Shown here one piece after another: positions 1 to 8,831 of a DNA stretch of 64,000 bases. Position numbers and translations under genes: made by a program. This DNA comes from JANNPJ01 sp965200525 (lineage in GTDB: Bacteria > Actinomycetota > Actinomycetes > Actinomycetales > Kineosporiaceae), in assembly GCA_965200525.1 (NCBI GenBank), contig OZ241368.1, positions 5,208,001-5,272,000 on the forward strand, read 5' to 3'. The notes below the pieces were generated by a model. It ran no database searches, was not told where the DNA came from, and was given only the letters and a program-made list of their open reading frames with translations. Each line of letters begins with the position of its first letter. Within the stretch, counting starts at the first letter, position 1.

Positions 1-3
1 ACG

Positions 4-702
4 GTGCGGGTGGCGATGTGGTCGGGGCCGCGCAACATCTCGACCGCGATGCTGCGCAGCTTCGGCGCCCGCACCGACGCCCTGGTCGTCGACGAGCCGC
101 TCTACTCGTACTACCTCACCGAGACCGGCCTGCCGCACCCAGGCCGGGACGACGTGATCGCCGCCCAGCCCCGTCGCTGGCCCGACGTGGCCGCCCAGCT
201 GACCGGGCCGGTCCCGCCCGGGGTGCGGGTGTTCTACCAGAAGCACATGGCCCATCACCTGCTGCCCGGGGTCGGCCGCGACTGGCTGGCCCGGCTCGAC
301 CACGCCTTCCTGATCCGGGACCCGGCCCAGGTGGTGGCCTCGTACGCCAAGGTGCGCGACGAGCCGACCCTGGCCGACCTCGGCTACGAGCAGCAGGTGG
401 AGATCTTCCGGGCCCACGGCGGCCCGGTGATCGACGCGGCCGACGTGTTGCGCGACCCGGCCCGGCTGCTGGCCGACCTGTGCGCGGCGCTCGGGATCGA
501 CTTCGACCCGGCGATGCTCAGCTGGCCGGCCGGCCGGCGTCCGACCGACGGGGTCTGGGCCCCGCACTGGTACGCCGCGGTCGAGGCCTCGACCGGGTTC
601 GGCCCCTACCGGCCGCCCACCGGCGCCGTCCCGGAGCGGCTGCTGCCCCTGGTCGAGGCGGCCCGGCCGTTCTACGACGAGCTGGCCGCCCACAAGCTCT
701 GA
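4..702 (+). CDS. Sulfotransferase-like P-loop protein (5' end at window edge)
   Basis: A 232-residue protein with a PAPS-binding-type P-loop near the N-terminus (WSGPRNIST, residues 6-14) and a second phosphate-binding signature, RDP at 105-107 followed by Ser113. This is the layout of bacterial sulfotransferase-like proteins. The GTG at position 4 is preceded in frame by ACG at the window edge, so the true start is probably an ATG just outside the window. Relatives are often found beside branched-chain-aminotransferase-like genes, as here with the convergent gene at 762. Physiological substrate unknown; it may not be an active sulfotransferase. The last codons and stop are copied downstream in an 18-nt repeat. 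Confidence 0.75.
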   Translation: MRVAMWSGPRNISTAMLRSFGARTDALVVDEPLYSYYLTETGLPHPGRDDVIAAQPRRWPDVAAQLTGPVPPGVRVFYQKHMAHHLLPGVGRDWLARLDHAFLIRDPAQVVASYAKVRDEPTLADLGYEQQVEIFRAHGGPVIDAADVLRDPARLLADLCAALGIDFDPAMLSWPAGRRPTDGVWAPHWYAAVEASTGFGPYRPPTGAVPERLLPLVEAARPFYDELAAHKL

Positions 703-756
703 GCCGGCCACAAGCTCCGAGCCGCCCGCAAGTCCGAGCGCGCGACAAGCTCTGAG
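685..756. repeat. 18-nt tandem repeat spanning a stop codon
   Basis: The final 18 nt of the sulfotransferase-like gene (gccgcccacaagctctga, 685-702, stop included) recur at 703-720 and, more diverged, at about 721-737 and 738-755. The copies fill the gap to the convergent aminotransferase stop at 762. The last copy again reads acaagctctga. This looks like slippage duplication of a gene end rather than a designed terminator. Confidence 0.7.
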
Positions 757-761
757 CCGCC

Positions 762-1685
762 TCAGACCAGCTTGACGCCGTTCTCCCGGGCGTGGGCGCC
801 GTAGAGCCCGGCGATCCGGCGGGTGTGGGGGCCGGTCTCGCCGGAGCCGATCGTGCGCCCGTCGATCCGGATGATGCCGGCGATCTCGCCCATCGTGCCG
901 GTGCAGAACACCTCGTCGGCGGCGTACAGCTCGGACAGGGACACGTCGCGGACCTCGGTCGGCAGGCTCGCGCCGTCCGGCCCGGCCGTCGGGGCCAGCT
1001 GCAGCACGGTATCCCGGGTGATGCCCTCCGGGCAGGCCACCGAGCGGGGGGTGACCAGGGCGCCGCCGATCAGGGCGAACAGGTTGGTGGCGTTGGTCTC
1101 GGCCACGAACCCGCGCCCGTCCAGCATCAGGGCGTCGTCGGCCCCGGCCACGGTCGCCTCCATCTTGGCCAGGATGGAGTTGATCAGGTTGTTGTGGTGG
1201 ATCTTCGGGTCGAGCACGTCCGGCCCGGGACGGCGCACGCTCGCCGTGACCAGGGTCAGGCCGCCGGTGTCGTAGACCGGGGCCTTGTGCTCGGGCAGCA
1301 CGATCAGGGTGCAGCCGCTGCGGTTCAGCCGCGGATCCATGCCGCTGGTCACCTTGATCCCACGGGTCAGCGTCAGGCGGATGTGCACGCCGTCCTGCAT
1401 GTCGTTGACCTGCAACGTCTCGGTGATCGCGGCCACGATCTCGGCCGGCGAGGGGACGGCGGCGAAGCCGAGGGCGGCGGCCGAACGCCGCAGCCGGTCC
1501 AGGTGCGGGTACAGGCCGAAGATCCGCCCGTCGTACAGCCGCAACCCCTCCCAGACGGCGTCGCCGCCCTGCACCACCGAGTCGAACGGCGAGATCCCTG
1601 GTTCGTCCCGGTGGCGTACCCGCCCGTTCACCCAGTACCGGACATCGGCGTTACGTTCGTCGTAGGTCTGCAGCATGATGACCAT
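762..1685 (-). CDS. Branched-chain-aminotransferase-like PLP enzyme (fold type IV)
   Basis: A 307-residue protein covering a whole fold-type IV aminotransferase domain (IlvE/D-amino-acid transaminase class). The PLP lysine is probably Lys161 (DPKIHHNNL), Glu196 lies in ETNATNLF, and the phosphate-binding segment GITRDTV follows at about 222-228. Expected reaction: reversible transfer of an amino group between an amino acid and 2-oxoglutarate. The gene is convergent with the sulfotransferase-like gene and divergent from the phospholipase D gene, only 42 nt separating the two starts. An internal ATG (residue 4, LQTYDE) is a possible alternative start. Substrate class, including 4-amino-4-deoxychorismate lyase-type activity, cannot be settled from sequence alone. 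Confidence 0.82.
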   Translation of the reverse strand: MVIMLQTYDERNADVRYWVNGRVRHRDEPGISPFDSVVQGGDAVWEGLRLYDGRIFGLYPHLDRLRRSAAALGFAAVPSPAEIVAAITETLQVNDMQDGVHIRLTLTRGIKVTSGMDPRLNRSGCTLIVLPEHKAPVYDTGGLTLVTASVRRPGPDVLDPKIHHNNLINSILAKMEATVAGADDALMLDGRGFVAETNATNLFALIGGALVTPRSVACPEGITRDTVLQLAPTAGPDGASLPTEVRDVSLSELYAADEVFCTGTMGEIAGIIRIDGRTIGSGETGPHTRRIAGLYGAHARENGVKLV

Positions 1686-1713
1686 CTTGCCCCGGGCCCG
1701 GCGCGGCCCGGAC

Positions 1714-1730
1714 TAGGGTGTCGGGCAGTG
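1714..1730 (+). promoter_or_regulatory. Likely leaderless promoter of the phospholipase D gene
   Basis: TAGGGT at 1714-1719 fits the actinobacterial -10 consensus TANNNT. It sits 8 nt before the GTG at 1728, and no Shine-Dalgarno sequence is present. The transcript probably begins at or next to the start codon. Confidence 0.4.
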
Positions 1731-3350
1731 AAGCCCATCGACGACGACGCCCCGCAGCGCTGGTTCCTCAGCCCGGACGAGCGCGGCAACCCGTCCACCG
1801 ACATCGACCGCGTCCCCCGGGACGACGGTCTGGCCTGGGTCAACGGCAACGCCGTGCGGCCGGTGATTCACGGGGCGAACTACTTCCGCCGGCTCTACGA
1901 CGAACTCTGCGCGCTCAAGCGTGACGACCGGGTGTTCTTCACCGACTGGTGCGGCGACTCGGACGAGAAGCTGCTGCCGGAGGGCCCAACGGTCGGGCAG
2001 ACGCTCAGCGACCTGGCCCGCAACGGGGTCGAGGTGCGGGGCCTGGTCTGGCGCTCGCACAGCCGGTACCTGCAGTACAACGCCCAGCAGAACGAGCACC
2101 TGGGCACCGAGGTCAACGAGGCCGGTGGCGAGGTGCTGCTGGACCAGCGGATCCGCCGGTTCGGCTCGCACCACCAGAAGCTGTTCGTGATCCGGCACAA
2201 GGACGACTCCGACCGGGACGTCGCGTTCGTCGGCGGCATCGACCTGTGCCACGGCCGCCGCGACGACATCGAGCACCACGGCGACCCGCAGACGATGCCG
2301 ATGGACCCGAAATACCAGGGCCGGGCCCCCTGGCACGACGCCTGCCTGGAGCTGCGCGGGCCGGTGGTCGGTGACCTGCTGCGGACCTTCATCGAGCGCT
2401 GGGACGATCCGACCCCGCTGGACCGGCGCACCCCGTACCGGATGGTCCAGCAGAAGCAGGCCAAGATGCCCCGGCACCCGAGCAGCCTGCCTGAGGCTTT
2501 CCCCGACCCGGACCCGGCCGGCCCGCACTCGGTCCAGGTGCTGCGCACCTACGGCAGCAAGCGGCCGAAGTACCCGTTCGCCGAGAACGGCGAGCGCAGC
2601 ATCGCCCGGGCCTACGAGAAGGCCTTCACGCTCGCGCACAGCCTGATCTACGTCGAGGACCAGTACCTGTGGTCGGGCGTGGTCGCGGCCGGCATCGTCA
2701 AGGCCCTGCAGCGTTCCCCCGACCTGCGGGTGATCGCCGTGGTGCCGCGGTACCCGGACATCAACTCGGCCACCAACGGGCCGCCGCAGCGGCTGGGGCA
2801 GCTGCGGGCCATGAGAATGCTCAAGGCGGCCGCCCCGGACCGGGTGGCGGTCTACGACCTGGAGAACGCGGCCGGCGTCCCGATCTACGTGCACGCCAAG
2901 ATCTGCGTGGTCGACGACGTCTGGTTCACCACCGGGTCGGACAACTTCAACCGCCGGTCGTGGACCAACGACAGCGAGCTGACCTGCGCCGTCATCGATC
3001 CGACCCGGGACGAGCGAGAGCCGAGGGAGCTGTCCGGCACCGGCGACGGCGCCCGCAAACTGGCCCGCGACCTGCGCCTGGAGGTCTGGTCCGAGCACCT
3101 CGGCCGGACCCCGGACGACCCGGCCCTGCTCGACCCGATGTCGGCGTTCGACCTGTGGAAGCAGACCGCCCAGAACCTCGACGCCTGGCACGGTGGCGGG
3201 CAGCGGGGCCCGCGCCCGGCCGGGCAGGTCCGGCGGCACGAGCCGGCCCCGGTGGGGCCGCTGACCCGGCTGTGGGCGGGCCCGGCCTACCGGCACTTCT
3301 TCGACCCTGACGACCGCCCGCAGAAGATGCGCCGCCGGCTGCGGTTCTAG
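1728..3350 (+). CDS. Phospholipase D family protein, two HKD motifs
   Basis: A 540-residue protein. The first HKD region has His149 and Lys151 (HHQKLFVI), with the acidic residue shifted by an insertion (D159/D160). The second is canonical: His389, Lys391, Asp396 in HAKICVVD. The fold should hydrolyse or transfer phosphodiester head groups through a phospho-histidine intermediate. There is no signal peptide, so it is predicted to act in the cytosol or at the inner membrane face. The reading frame stays open far upstream through the aminotransferase gene, but the GTG at 1728 directly behind a TANNNT box is the natural start. The C-terminus is strongly basic (KMRRRLRF). Cardiolipin-synthase-like activity is possible but not shown. 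Confidence 0.85.
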   Translation: MKPIDDDAPQRWFLSPDERGNPSTDIDRVPRDDGLAWVNGNAVRPVIHGANYFRRLYDELCALKRDDRVFFTDWCGDSDEKLLPEGPTVGQTLSDLARNGVEVRGLVWRSHSRYLQYNAQQNEHLGTEVNEAGGEVLLDQRIRRFGSHHQKLFVIRHKDDSDRDVAFVGGIDLCHGRRDDIEHHGDPQTMPMDPKYQGRAPWHDACLELRGPVVGDLLRTFIERWDDPTPLDRRTPYRMVQQKQAKMPRHPSSLPEAFPDPDPAGPHSVQVLRTYGSKRPKYPFAENGERSIARAYEKAFTLAHSLIYVEDQYLWSGVVAAGIVKALQRSPDLRVIAVVPRYPDINSATNGPPQRLGQLRAMRMLKAAAPDRVAVYDLENAAGVPIYVHAKICVVDDVWFTTGSDNFNRRSWTNDSELTCAVIDPTRDEREPRELSGTGDGARKLARDLRLEVWSEHLGRTPDDPALLDPMSAFDLWKQTAQNLDAWHGGGQRGPRPAGQVRRHEPAPVGPLTRLWAGPAYRHFFDPDDRPQKMRRRLRF

Positions 3351-3420
3351 CAACCTCCGGATCGACTCCCGATCGACCGCGGATCGACTCTGGGTCGCCC
3401 CTGGGTCGGCTCTAGATCGA
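3351..3420. repeat. Degenerate short direct repeats between convergent stops
   Basis: Imperfect copies of a unit containing gatcgact or gggtcg fill the space between the PLD stop and the encapsulin stop. The encapsulin stop (complement of cta at 3414) lies inside one copy. No clean terminator hairpin is visible. Confidence 0.5.
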
Positions 3421-4215
3421 CAGGACGACGGCGGCCTCGCCGGTCTGCACGATCGCGGTCAGCGACTCCTGCAGGTACAGCTCGATGCGCTCGGCGTCGT
3501 GGCTGAGGTAGCCGATGGACAGGTCCTGGCCGAGGTGCAGCTCGAAGTCGCCGCCGCGGGTGGAGACCAGGAAACCGCCCTCGATCGCCGGCGCCCAGAT
3601 GATCTCGCCGTCGCCCAGCACCCGGGCGATGTGGTCGAGGATCGGGTAGCCGTGGTCGGTGGTCTCGGCCACCTCGGTGTAGGCCTCGGCCGACAGCAGC
3701 AAGCTGTAGGGGCCGTCGACGCCGGCCAGCCGCAGGGCGGTCAGGGCCTGCGAGACGGCGGTCGGGTAGCCGGTGACGTCGGTGGGCAGGTTCAGCGGCG
3801 GGTTGGTACTGCCGGCCCGGATGCCGGTCACCCCGGCCGGGGCGAAACCGTCGAACACGGCCCGGTCCTCGGCGAACGCGATCTGCCGGGCGGCGTCCTT
3901 GACCGGCTGCCAGTCGGAGTCCCTGGAGCCGCGCTCGACGTCGTCCACCGCCTGGCGGTCGATCACGAACGGCACCCGGAACTCGATGATCGGGCGGACC
4001 TCGCGGACCCGGGCCAGCACCCCGCTGCCGGGGGCGGTCTCGATCGGGTGCAGGTGGCCGGTGCCGACCGCGGACAGGCCCGGGCCGCCCGGGCCGATCA
4101 GGTCGACGACCCGGCGTCCGGCGACGTTGCGGGTGAAGGTCCGGCGGGCCTCGTCCTCGATCTCGGTCCAGGCGGCGTCCGTGATCGGGGCGAGGTCGCG
4201 GTACAGGTTGTTCAT
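3412..4215 (-). CDS. Encapsulin shell protein (family 1, linocin M18-like)
   Basis: A 267-residue protein of the usual length for family 1 encapsulins, with the HK97-like capsid fold. Recognisable blocks are the N-terminal MNNLYRDLAPI, which forms the cargo-docking helix in this family, the central GYPT/SQAL region, and the C-terminal IGYLSHD and RIELYLQESLTA strands. Sixty or more copies assemble into a protein nanocompartment. Its ATG overlaps the stop of the upstream DyP peroxidase gene by 1 nt (TGATG), so shell and cargo are translated together. Shell first residues and cargo tail are both intact. Known homologues (e.g. Mycobacterium tuberculosis Rv0798c) protect against oxidative or acid stress. 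Confidence 0.95.
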   Translation of the reverse strand: MNNLYRDLAPITDAAWTEIEDEARRTFTRNVAGRRVVDLIGPGGPGLSAVGTGHLHPIETAPGSGVLARVREVRPIIEFRVPFVIDRQAVDDVERGSRDSDWQPVKDAARQIAFAEDRAVFDGFAPAGVTGIRAGSTNPPLNLPTDVTGYPTAVSQALTALRLAGVDGPYSLLLSAEAYTEVAETTDHGYPILDHIARVLGDGEIIWAPAIEGGFLVSTRGGDFELHLGQDLSIGYLSHDAERIELYLQESLTAIVQTGEAAVVLSI

Positions 4216-5246
4216 CAGTGCGAGCTCCTCTTGAGGCTGCCGATGTGGAGTGAGCCCGAGGCGGGTTCAGGCACCGGAGGGGTGGTCGTGGTCGGCGCCG
4301 GGGCGGCGGGGCCGGTCGGCGGGTCGTCGAGGAAGTCGGCGGTGGGCACGAAGAACAGGCTTCCGGTGACGGCGGTGGAGAAGTCGAGGATCCGGTCGTG
4401 GTTGCCGGGCGGGTTGCCGATGAACATGTTGGTCAGCATCTGCTCGGTGACGTCGGGCGTGGCCGAGTAGCCGATGAAGTAGGTGCCGTACTCGCCCTCG
4501 CCGACCCGGCCGAACGGCATGTTGTCCCGCACGATCTGACGTTCCTCGCCGTTCTCGTCGACGATCGTGTTCAGGGCCACGTGCGAGTTGGCCGGTTTGA
4601 CGTCGTCGGCGAGCTCGATGTTGGTCAGCTTGGTCCGGCCGACCACCCGCTCCTGCTCCTCGACCGGCAGGGCGTTCCAGGTGGCCAGGTCGTGCCGGTA
4701 CTTCTGGACGATCAGGTAGCTGCCGCCGGTGAAGGCCGGGTCCTCGTCGCCGATGGTCGCGGCCGCGATCGCGGAGCGGCCGGTCGGGTTCTCGGTGCCG
4801 TCGACGAAGCCCATCAGGTCGCGCTCGTCGAAGTACTTGAAGCCGTGCGTCTCGTCGACCACCCGAGCCCGGCCCTCGAGCCGGCCGGCCAGCTGGGCGG
4901 CCAGCTCGAAGCACAGGTCCATCCGGGCGGCCCGCAGGTGGAAGATCAGGTCGCCCGGGGTGGACGGCGCCCGGTGCCGGGCCCCGGCCAGCGCCCGGAA
5001 CGGGTGCAGCCCGGCCGGCCGAGGGCCGGCGAAGAGCCGGTCCCACAGCTGCGAGCCGATCCCGGTGACGCAGGTCAGCCGGCCCTCCGGGATCCGGAAG
5101 CCGACCGACCGGGACAGTCCGGGCACGTCGGCCAGCAGTTCGCGGACGTCGTCCTCGGCGCCCGCCTCGACCGTCAGCACCAGGATGATCGCGGCTTCGG
5201 TCAGCGGGGTCAGGACCGGCTGCGGCTCGGCCGGCGGGGTCGACAT
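4215..5246 (-). CDS. DyP-type haem peroxidase, encapsulin cargo
   Basis: A dye-decolourising peroxidase of 343 residues from the preferred ATG at 5246. The GxxDG motif reads GFVDG, with catalytic Asp at about 149; the proximal haem His is about 222 (NSHVALN) and the distal Arg about 240 (VRDNMP). After the enzyme domain comes a flexible Pro/Ala/Thr linker and then a terminal SGSLHIGSLKRSSH, matching the encapsulin targeting peptide consensus (SLxIGSLK). The enzyme should therefore be packed inside the shell encoded by the next gene. An ATG at 5255 would add MVN. The 5246 start is favoured because TAGCAT (complement of 5254-5259) lies 7 nt before it and homologues begin similarly. Confidence 0.95.
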   Translation of the reverse strand: MSTPPAEPQPVLTPLTEAAIILVLTVEAGAEDDVRELLADVPGLSRSVGFRIPEGRLTCVTGIGSQLWDRLFAGPRPAGLHPFRALAGARHRAPSTPGDLIFHLRAARMDLCFELAAQLAGRLEGRARVVDETHGFKYFDERDLMGFVDGTENPTGRSAIAAATIGDEDPAFTGGSYLIVQKYRHDLATWNALPVEEQERVVGRTKLTNIELADDVKPANSHVALNTIVDENGEERQIVRDNMPFGRVGEGEYGTYFIGYSATPDVTEQMLTNMFIGNPPGNHDRILDFSTAVTGSLFFVPTADFLDDPPTGPAAPAPTTTTPPVPEPASGSLHIGSLKRSSH

Positions 5247-5259
5247 GTTGACCATGCTA
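5246..5259 (-). promoter_or_regulatory. Leaderless -10 box for the DyP-encapsulin operon
   Basis: On the minus strand TAGCAT (5259-5254) is followed by exactly 7 nt and then ATG at 5246, with no Shine-Dalgarno. This fits a leaderless transcript and decides between the two possible DyP starts. Confidence 0.45.
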
Positions 5260-5294
5260 GGACCCCACCGGCGACCCCCGGCGGCGGTACCGGG

Positions 5295-8200
5295 CTAGGG
5301 CGTGGTGGTGGCCCGGAAGTCGCTCACCGACACCGTGGCCGGGCCGTTGGTGGCTCCGCTGGACAGGTACCCGGTGAAGCCGAACGGGCCCGCCGCCTGC
5401 AGCGCGGCACTGGAGTCGGTGCTGGCCAGCGACCAGGCGGCGGGTTCCGTGGCCGCGGCCGGCCAGACCTTGATCCGCAGCGTGGTCGGGCTCGCCCCGG
5501 TGGTCTGGAAGCGCAGCTTGAGCGGCGTGCCGGGGGCGTAGGTGAGCCCGCTGACCGTCGTCTCGCCGATGCTGACCTCGGCTCCACCGTCGAACTTGGA
5601 GAAGCCGACCAGCACCGCTCCGGTGCCGGTGATCCGGACCCGGCCGCGGTACTGCACGGTCGAGCTGATCCGCCGCGACACCGAGTAGAAGGTGGTGCCG
5701 TTGCCGGTGGCCAGCTTGTCGACCGAGAACCGGGTGGCCAGCTCGACGTCCCGGACCGACTGCCCGGCCAGGTACACGCTGCCCGGGTTGGCCCCGGCGG
5801 CCAGCAGGATCGTGCCACTGCCCGGCGTCACGGCGAAGTTGGTCGCGGTACCGGTCCGGGTCCACGGCCCGCCGCCGTCGGCGCTGGCCCAGCCGCCGCT
5901 GACCGTGCGCTGGAACGAGTCCTGCGCGTAGGTCACCTGGCCGGGGGTGACGACGGTGCTGGTGGTGTTGGTGGCTCCGCCGTTGTCGGTCACGGTCAGG
6001 GTGACCGTGTAGGTGCCGGCCGTGGCGTACGTGTGGGTCACGCTCTGGCCGGTGGCGGTGGCGCCGTCCCCGAAGGTCCAGGCGTAACCGGTGATCGTGC
6101 CGTCCGGGTCGCTCGACGGGCTGCCGGTGAACTCCAGGTTCAGGTTGACGCCGGTCGCGCTGATGATCGCGGTCGGCGACTGGTTCGCCACCGCCCCGCC
6201 GAAGTGCTGCCCGATCTGGGCGAAGGTCAGCGGGGTCCGGTAGACGGCGACGTCGGCGATCGAGCCGTTCAGCGCGAACAGGCCGGTCGGGGCGTTGGGC
6301 CAGCCGTTGAGGCTGTCCCCGCCGACCCGCCAGTAGCCGGCCAGCACCGAGGTGGCCGCGATCGAGGGCCGGGACGCCGCCAGCGAGCCGTCGACGTACA
6401 GCGACATGCCGCCGCCGGGGATGACCGTGCCGACCAGGTGGTGCCAGGCCCCGTTGTTGATCGCGACGTCGCCGTTCACGGTGTTGTTCGTGTTGTTCTG
6501 CCAGACCCCGAAGTACGGGCGGCCGTTGGGGGCCAGATAGAGCGTGCGGTCGGTGTTGACGCTGTTCTGACTGCCACTGAGGCCGTAGCCGAGGATCTCG
6601 CCGCCGGTCGTGGACGTCGTGCGGACCCAGGCCTCGACGCTGAAGCTGATCAGCCGCTCGCCGTTGGCCCGGGACGCGCTGACCGCGTTCGCCGTCCCGT
6701 CGAAACTGCTGGCCCGGGCCGGGCCCGGGCTGTTCGGGCCGGTCACGTTGCGCGTCACCCCGGAGCCCAGCACCAGGTCGTTGCCGCCGCTGAGGTCGTA
6801 GCCGGCGGTGCCGGAGGTCTCGGACAGCGGCCAGAAGTTGCTCGCACCGTCTGAGAGCACCTGCGACTGGTAGGCGGTCAGGGAGCCGCCAATCGTGACT
6901 GCGGCCGACGTGCCGCCGGTGCGCACGTTGCCGAGCGGGTCGGTCGCGCTCACCCGGTAGGTGTGGCTCGACCCGGCGGCCAGCCCGGTGTCGGTGAACC
7001 GCAGGGCCGGCTGGTACCAGAACCGGGAGTCGGTGGTCGTGGTGAGGATCGGCGTGGTGCCCGCGTCCCGGTAGAGCCGGTAGGTGAGCGTCACGTTGTC
7101 CGGGTCGGACGTGGTCCGCCAGGCCACCCGGGCGCTGGTGGCCGAGCGGGAGACGGCCACCGGGGTGAGCTGGGCGCTGGTGACCGGGCCGACCGTGTTC
7201 GGGGCGTGGGCCCGCACGGCGAACCGGACCAGGCCCTGCTGGGCCACGCCGTTCGCGGTCGGGAACTCGCCGCCGACGGAGAGGTAGTCGGCGTTGCCGG
7301 AGACCGACCAGGCCGCCTGGGACTGGCCGGTGTAGGTGCCCTCGCGCAGGGTCGGGTACCAGTTCAGCTCGGCCGAGTGGGTCTGCCCGGCGAAGTTGGA
7401 GTAGCGCGGGCCGGGGATGCCGGGGCCGCCGGCGAACACCACCTGGCGCTCGGCGCCGGTCGGCTCGGTGCTCTCGGCCAGCACGAAGTGGTGGGTGGAG
7501 TTGAAGACGTTGTTGTCGTCCTGGGAGAAGTCCTCGGCGTCGCTGCAGTCGTGGGCGTGCCCGGCGCTGTACAGCACCGAGCCGATCACCGCGGCGCCGT
7601 AGCTGTCGCCGTGGCAGCTGTTGAGCCAGACGATGTTGCCGGTGTACGGGTTGACCGCGAACCGGCCCTCGAAGTTGCCGCCCGCGCCGAACTGGTAGGC
7701 GGTGCCGTAGACCCGGGTGCCGTCGGCGACCAGGGCGGTGTAGGTCGCGCCGGAGCCGCTGTCCAGGATCGGGAAGCCGGCGTTCCAGGTCGTGTTGGCC
7801 CCCGTGCCGCCGGAGGCGACCGCGCCGATCCCGATCAGGGCGGCGCCGTTGAGCGTGGTGAACCGGCCGCCGACGACCACCCGGGAGTTGTCCGGGGCCA
7901 TCACCATCGCGGTCACCGAGTCGTTGGCCACCGGGGCCCAGGTGGTCACCGCGCCGGTGGCGGCCGTGAACGAGGCCAGCCGGCTGCGGGGCAGACCCCC
8001 GGCGGTGCTGAAGCTGCCGCCGGCGAAGACCGAGTCGTTGGTCGCGGTGACCGTGCGGACGACGGCGTTCAGGTTGGGCGCGAACCCGGCCACCAGGGCC
8101 CCGGTGGCGGTGTCGAACGCGGCGATCCGGTTGCGGGCCTGCCCGTCGACCGTGGTGAACTCGCCGCCGACGTAGACCCTGCTCCCGTTGGGCGAGGCGG

Positions 8201-8588
8201 CGATGGCCAGGCCCTGGCCGTTCAGGCTGTGGTTGAACGTGGTGATCAGCGCGCCGGTGGTGATGTTGTAGGCCAGCAGGTTGGCGCGGCCGGTCTGGTT
8301 GGTGCCGGCCGCGGCCCCGGCCGGGCGGGCCTGGGTGAAGCTGCCGGTGGCGTAGACCGTGGTGCCCACCGTCACCTGGGCCCACACCACGCCGTTGATC
8401 TGAACCGTCGGCAGGGCGTCGGCGCTGACCGTGGCCGGCGTCCCGGCGGCCGGCGGGGCGGTGTCGGCCCGCGCCGCCGGGGCAGAGCCGACAGCGGCCA
8501 GGACCCCGGAGATCAGCACCGCGGACAGCACTCCGGCGAGGCCCCGCCCGCCACTGAGCGGCCTGATTCTGGTCTGACGACGCGGCAC
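5295..8588 (-). CDS. Secreted beta-propeller / FN3 / LamG / PKD multidomain protein
   Basis: A protein of 1,097 residues from GTG 8588, chosen because GGGAGA lies about 6 nt upstream and the next residues form a Sec signal peptide: Arg-rich start, Leu/Val/Ala core, cut near AARA-D at about 41. Domains in order: N-terminal propeller repeats of the VYVGGEF/FAGGSF type (about 45-440), a fibronectin-III-like domain (about 465-565), a LamG/concanavalin-like jelly roll (about 575-795, FSVEAWVRT), a PKD domain (about 800-880, YAWTFGDG), and a C-terminal beta-sandwich (about 885-1097). No catalytic domain is obvious, so polysaccharide or glycoconjugate binding outside the cell is the best guess. No LPXTG anchor or membrane helix is visible at the end. 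Confidence 0.85.
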   Translation of the reverse strand: MPRRQTRIRPLSGGRGLAGVLSAVLISGVLAAVGSAPAARADTAPPAAGTPATVSADALPTVQINGVVWAQVTVGTTVYATGSFTQARPAGAAAGTNQTGRANLLAYNITTGALITTFNHSLNGQGLAIAASPNGSRVYVGGEFTTVDGQARNRIAAFDTATGALVAGFAPNLNAVVRTVTATNDSVFAGGSFSTAGGLPRSRLASFTAATGAVTTWAPVANDSVTAMVMAPDNSRVVVGGRFTTLNGAALIGIGAVASGGTGANTTWNAGFPILDSGSGATYTALVADGTRVYGTAYQFGAGGNFEGRFAVNPYTGNIVWLNSCHGDSYGAAVIGSVLYSAGHAHDCSDAEDFSQDDNNVFNSTHHFVLAESTEPTGAERQVVFAGGPGIPGPRYSNFAGQTHSAELNWYPTLREGTYTGQSQAAWSVSGNADYLSVGGEFPTANGVAQQGLVRFAVRAHAPNTVGPVTSAQLTPVAVSRSATSARVAWRTTSDPDNVTLTYRLYRDAGTTPILTTTTDSRFWYQPALRFTDTGLAAGSSHTYRVSATDPLGNVRTGGTSAAVTIGGSLTAYQSQVLSDGASNFWPLSETSGTAGYDLSGGNDLVLGSGVTRNVTGPNSPGPARASSFDGTANAVSASRANGERLISFSVEAWVRTTSTTGGEILGYGLSGSQNSVNTDRTLYLAPNGRPYFGVWQNNTNNTVNGDVAINNGAWHHLVGTVIPGGGMSLYVDGSLAASRPSIAATSVLAGYWRVGGDSLNGWPNAPTGLFALNGSIADVAVYRTPLTFAQIGQHFGGAVANQSPTAIISATGVNLNLEFTGSPSSDPDGTITGYAWTFGDGATATGQSVTHTYATAGTYTVTLTVTDNGGATNTTSTVVTPGQVTYAQDSFQRTVSGGWASADGGGPWTRTGTATNFAVTPGSGTILLAAGANPGSVYLAGQSVRDVELATRFSVDKLATGNGTTFYSVSRRISSTVQYRGRVRITGTGAVLVGFSKFDGGAEVSIGETTVSGLTYAPGTPLKLRFQTTGASPTTLRIKVWPAAATEPAAWSLASTDSSAALQAAGPFGFTGYLSSGATNGPATVSVSDFRATTTP

Positions 8589-8730
8589 GACGGTTCTCCC
8601 ACCCTGGGTGCCCGGCAAAACGGACACGAAAGTTTTGGGTGAAGTTAGCGCAGGCGACGATCGAAGTTGACCATGTTTTCCGAATCGATCAACCACAAGC
8701 GCCGTTCGGGCTAAACCGTGATCCAACTGG

Positions 8731-8783
8731 TATTCGAGTGCAAATACTTGACCTCGAGTACTCGGGATCGGTTAACTGGAGCC
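8731..8783 (+). promoter_or_regulatory. Possible PadR operator/promoter region
   Basis: The perfect 10-bp palindrome cgagtactcg lies at 8755-8764, with a related half-site (tcgagt) at 8733-8738. The sequence is AT-richer than its surroundings. It lies between the divergent secreted-protein gene and padR, so autoregulation by PadR is plausible. Confidence 0.35.
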
Positions 8784-8831
8784 ATGGTGGACCACAGCGG
8801 GGCCGGCGGCCGGGGCGGGTCGATCTCATGA
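8784..8831 (+). CDS. 15-aa leader ORF coupled to padR
   Basis: An ATG at 8784 with GGAG just before it opens a 15-codon frame (MVDHSGAGGRGGSIS). Its TGA at 8829-8831 overlaps the padR start codon as ATGA. padR itself has no good ribosome site, so translation may be coupled through this leader. Gly-rich; no known family. It may be only a chance frame. Confidence 0.35.
   Translation: MVDHSGAGGRGGSIS

Noticed and set aside
792..1727. In-frame N-terminal extension of the phospholipase D gene
   Set aside because: It runs antisense through the aminotransferase gene and has low-complexity sequence; GTG 1728 next to a -10 box is the natural start.
4398..6854. Long plus-strand open frame opposite the DyP and PKD/LamG genes
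   Set aside because: Composition follows the complement of well-supported genes; no family resemblance. High GC leaves such frames open by chance.
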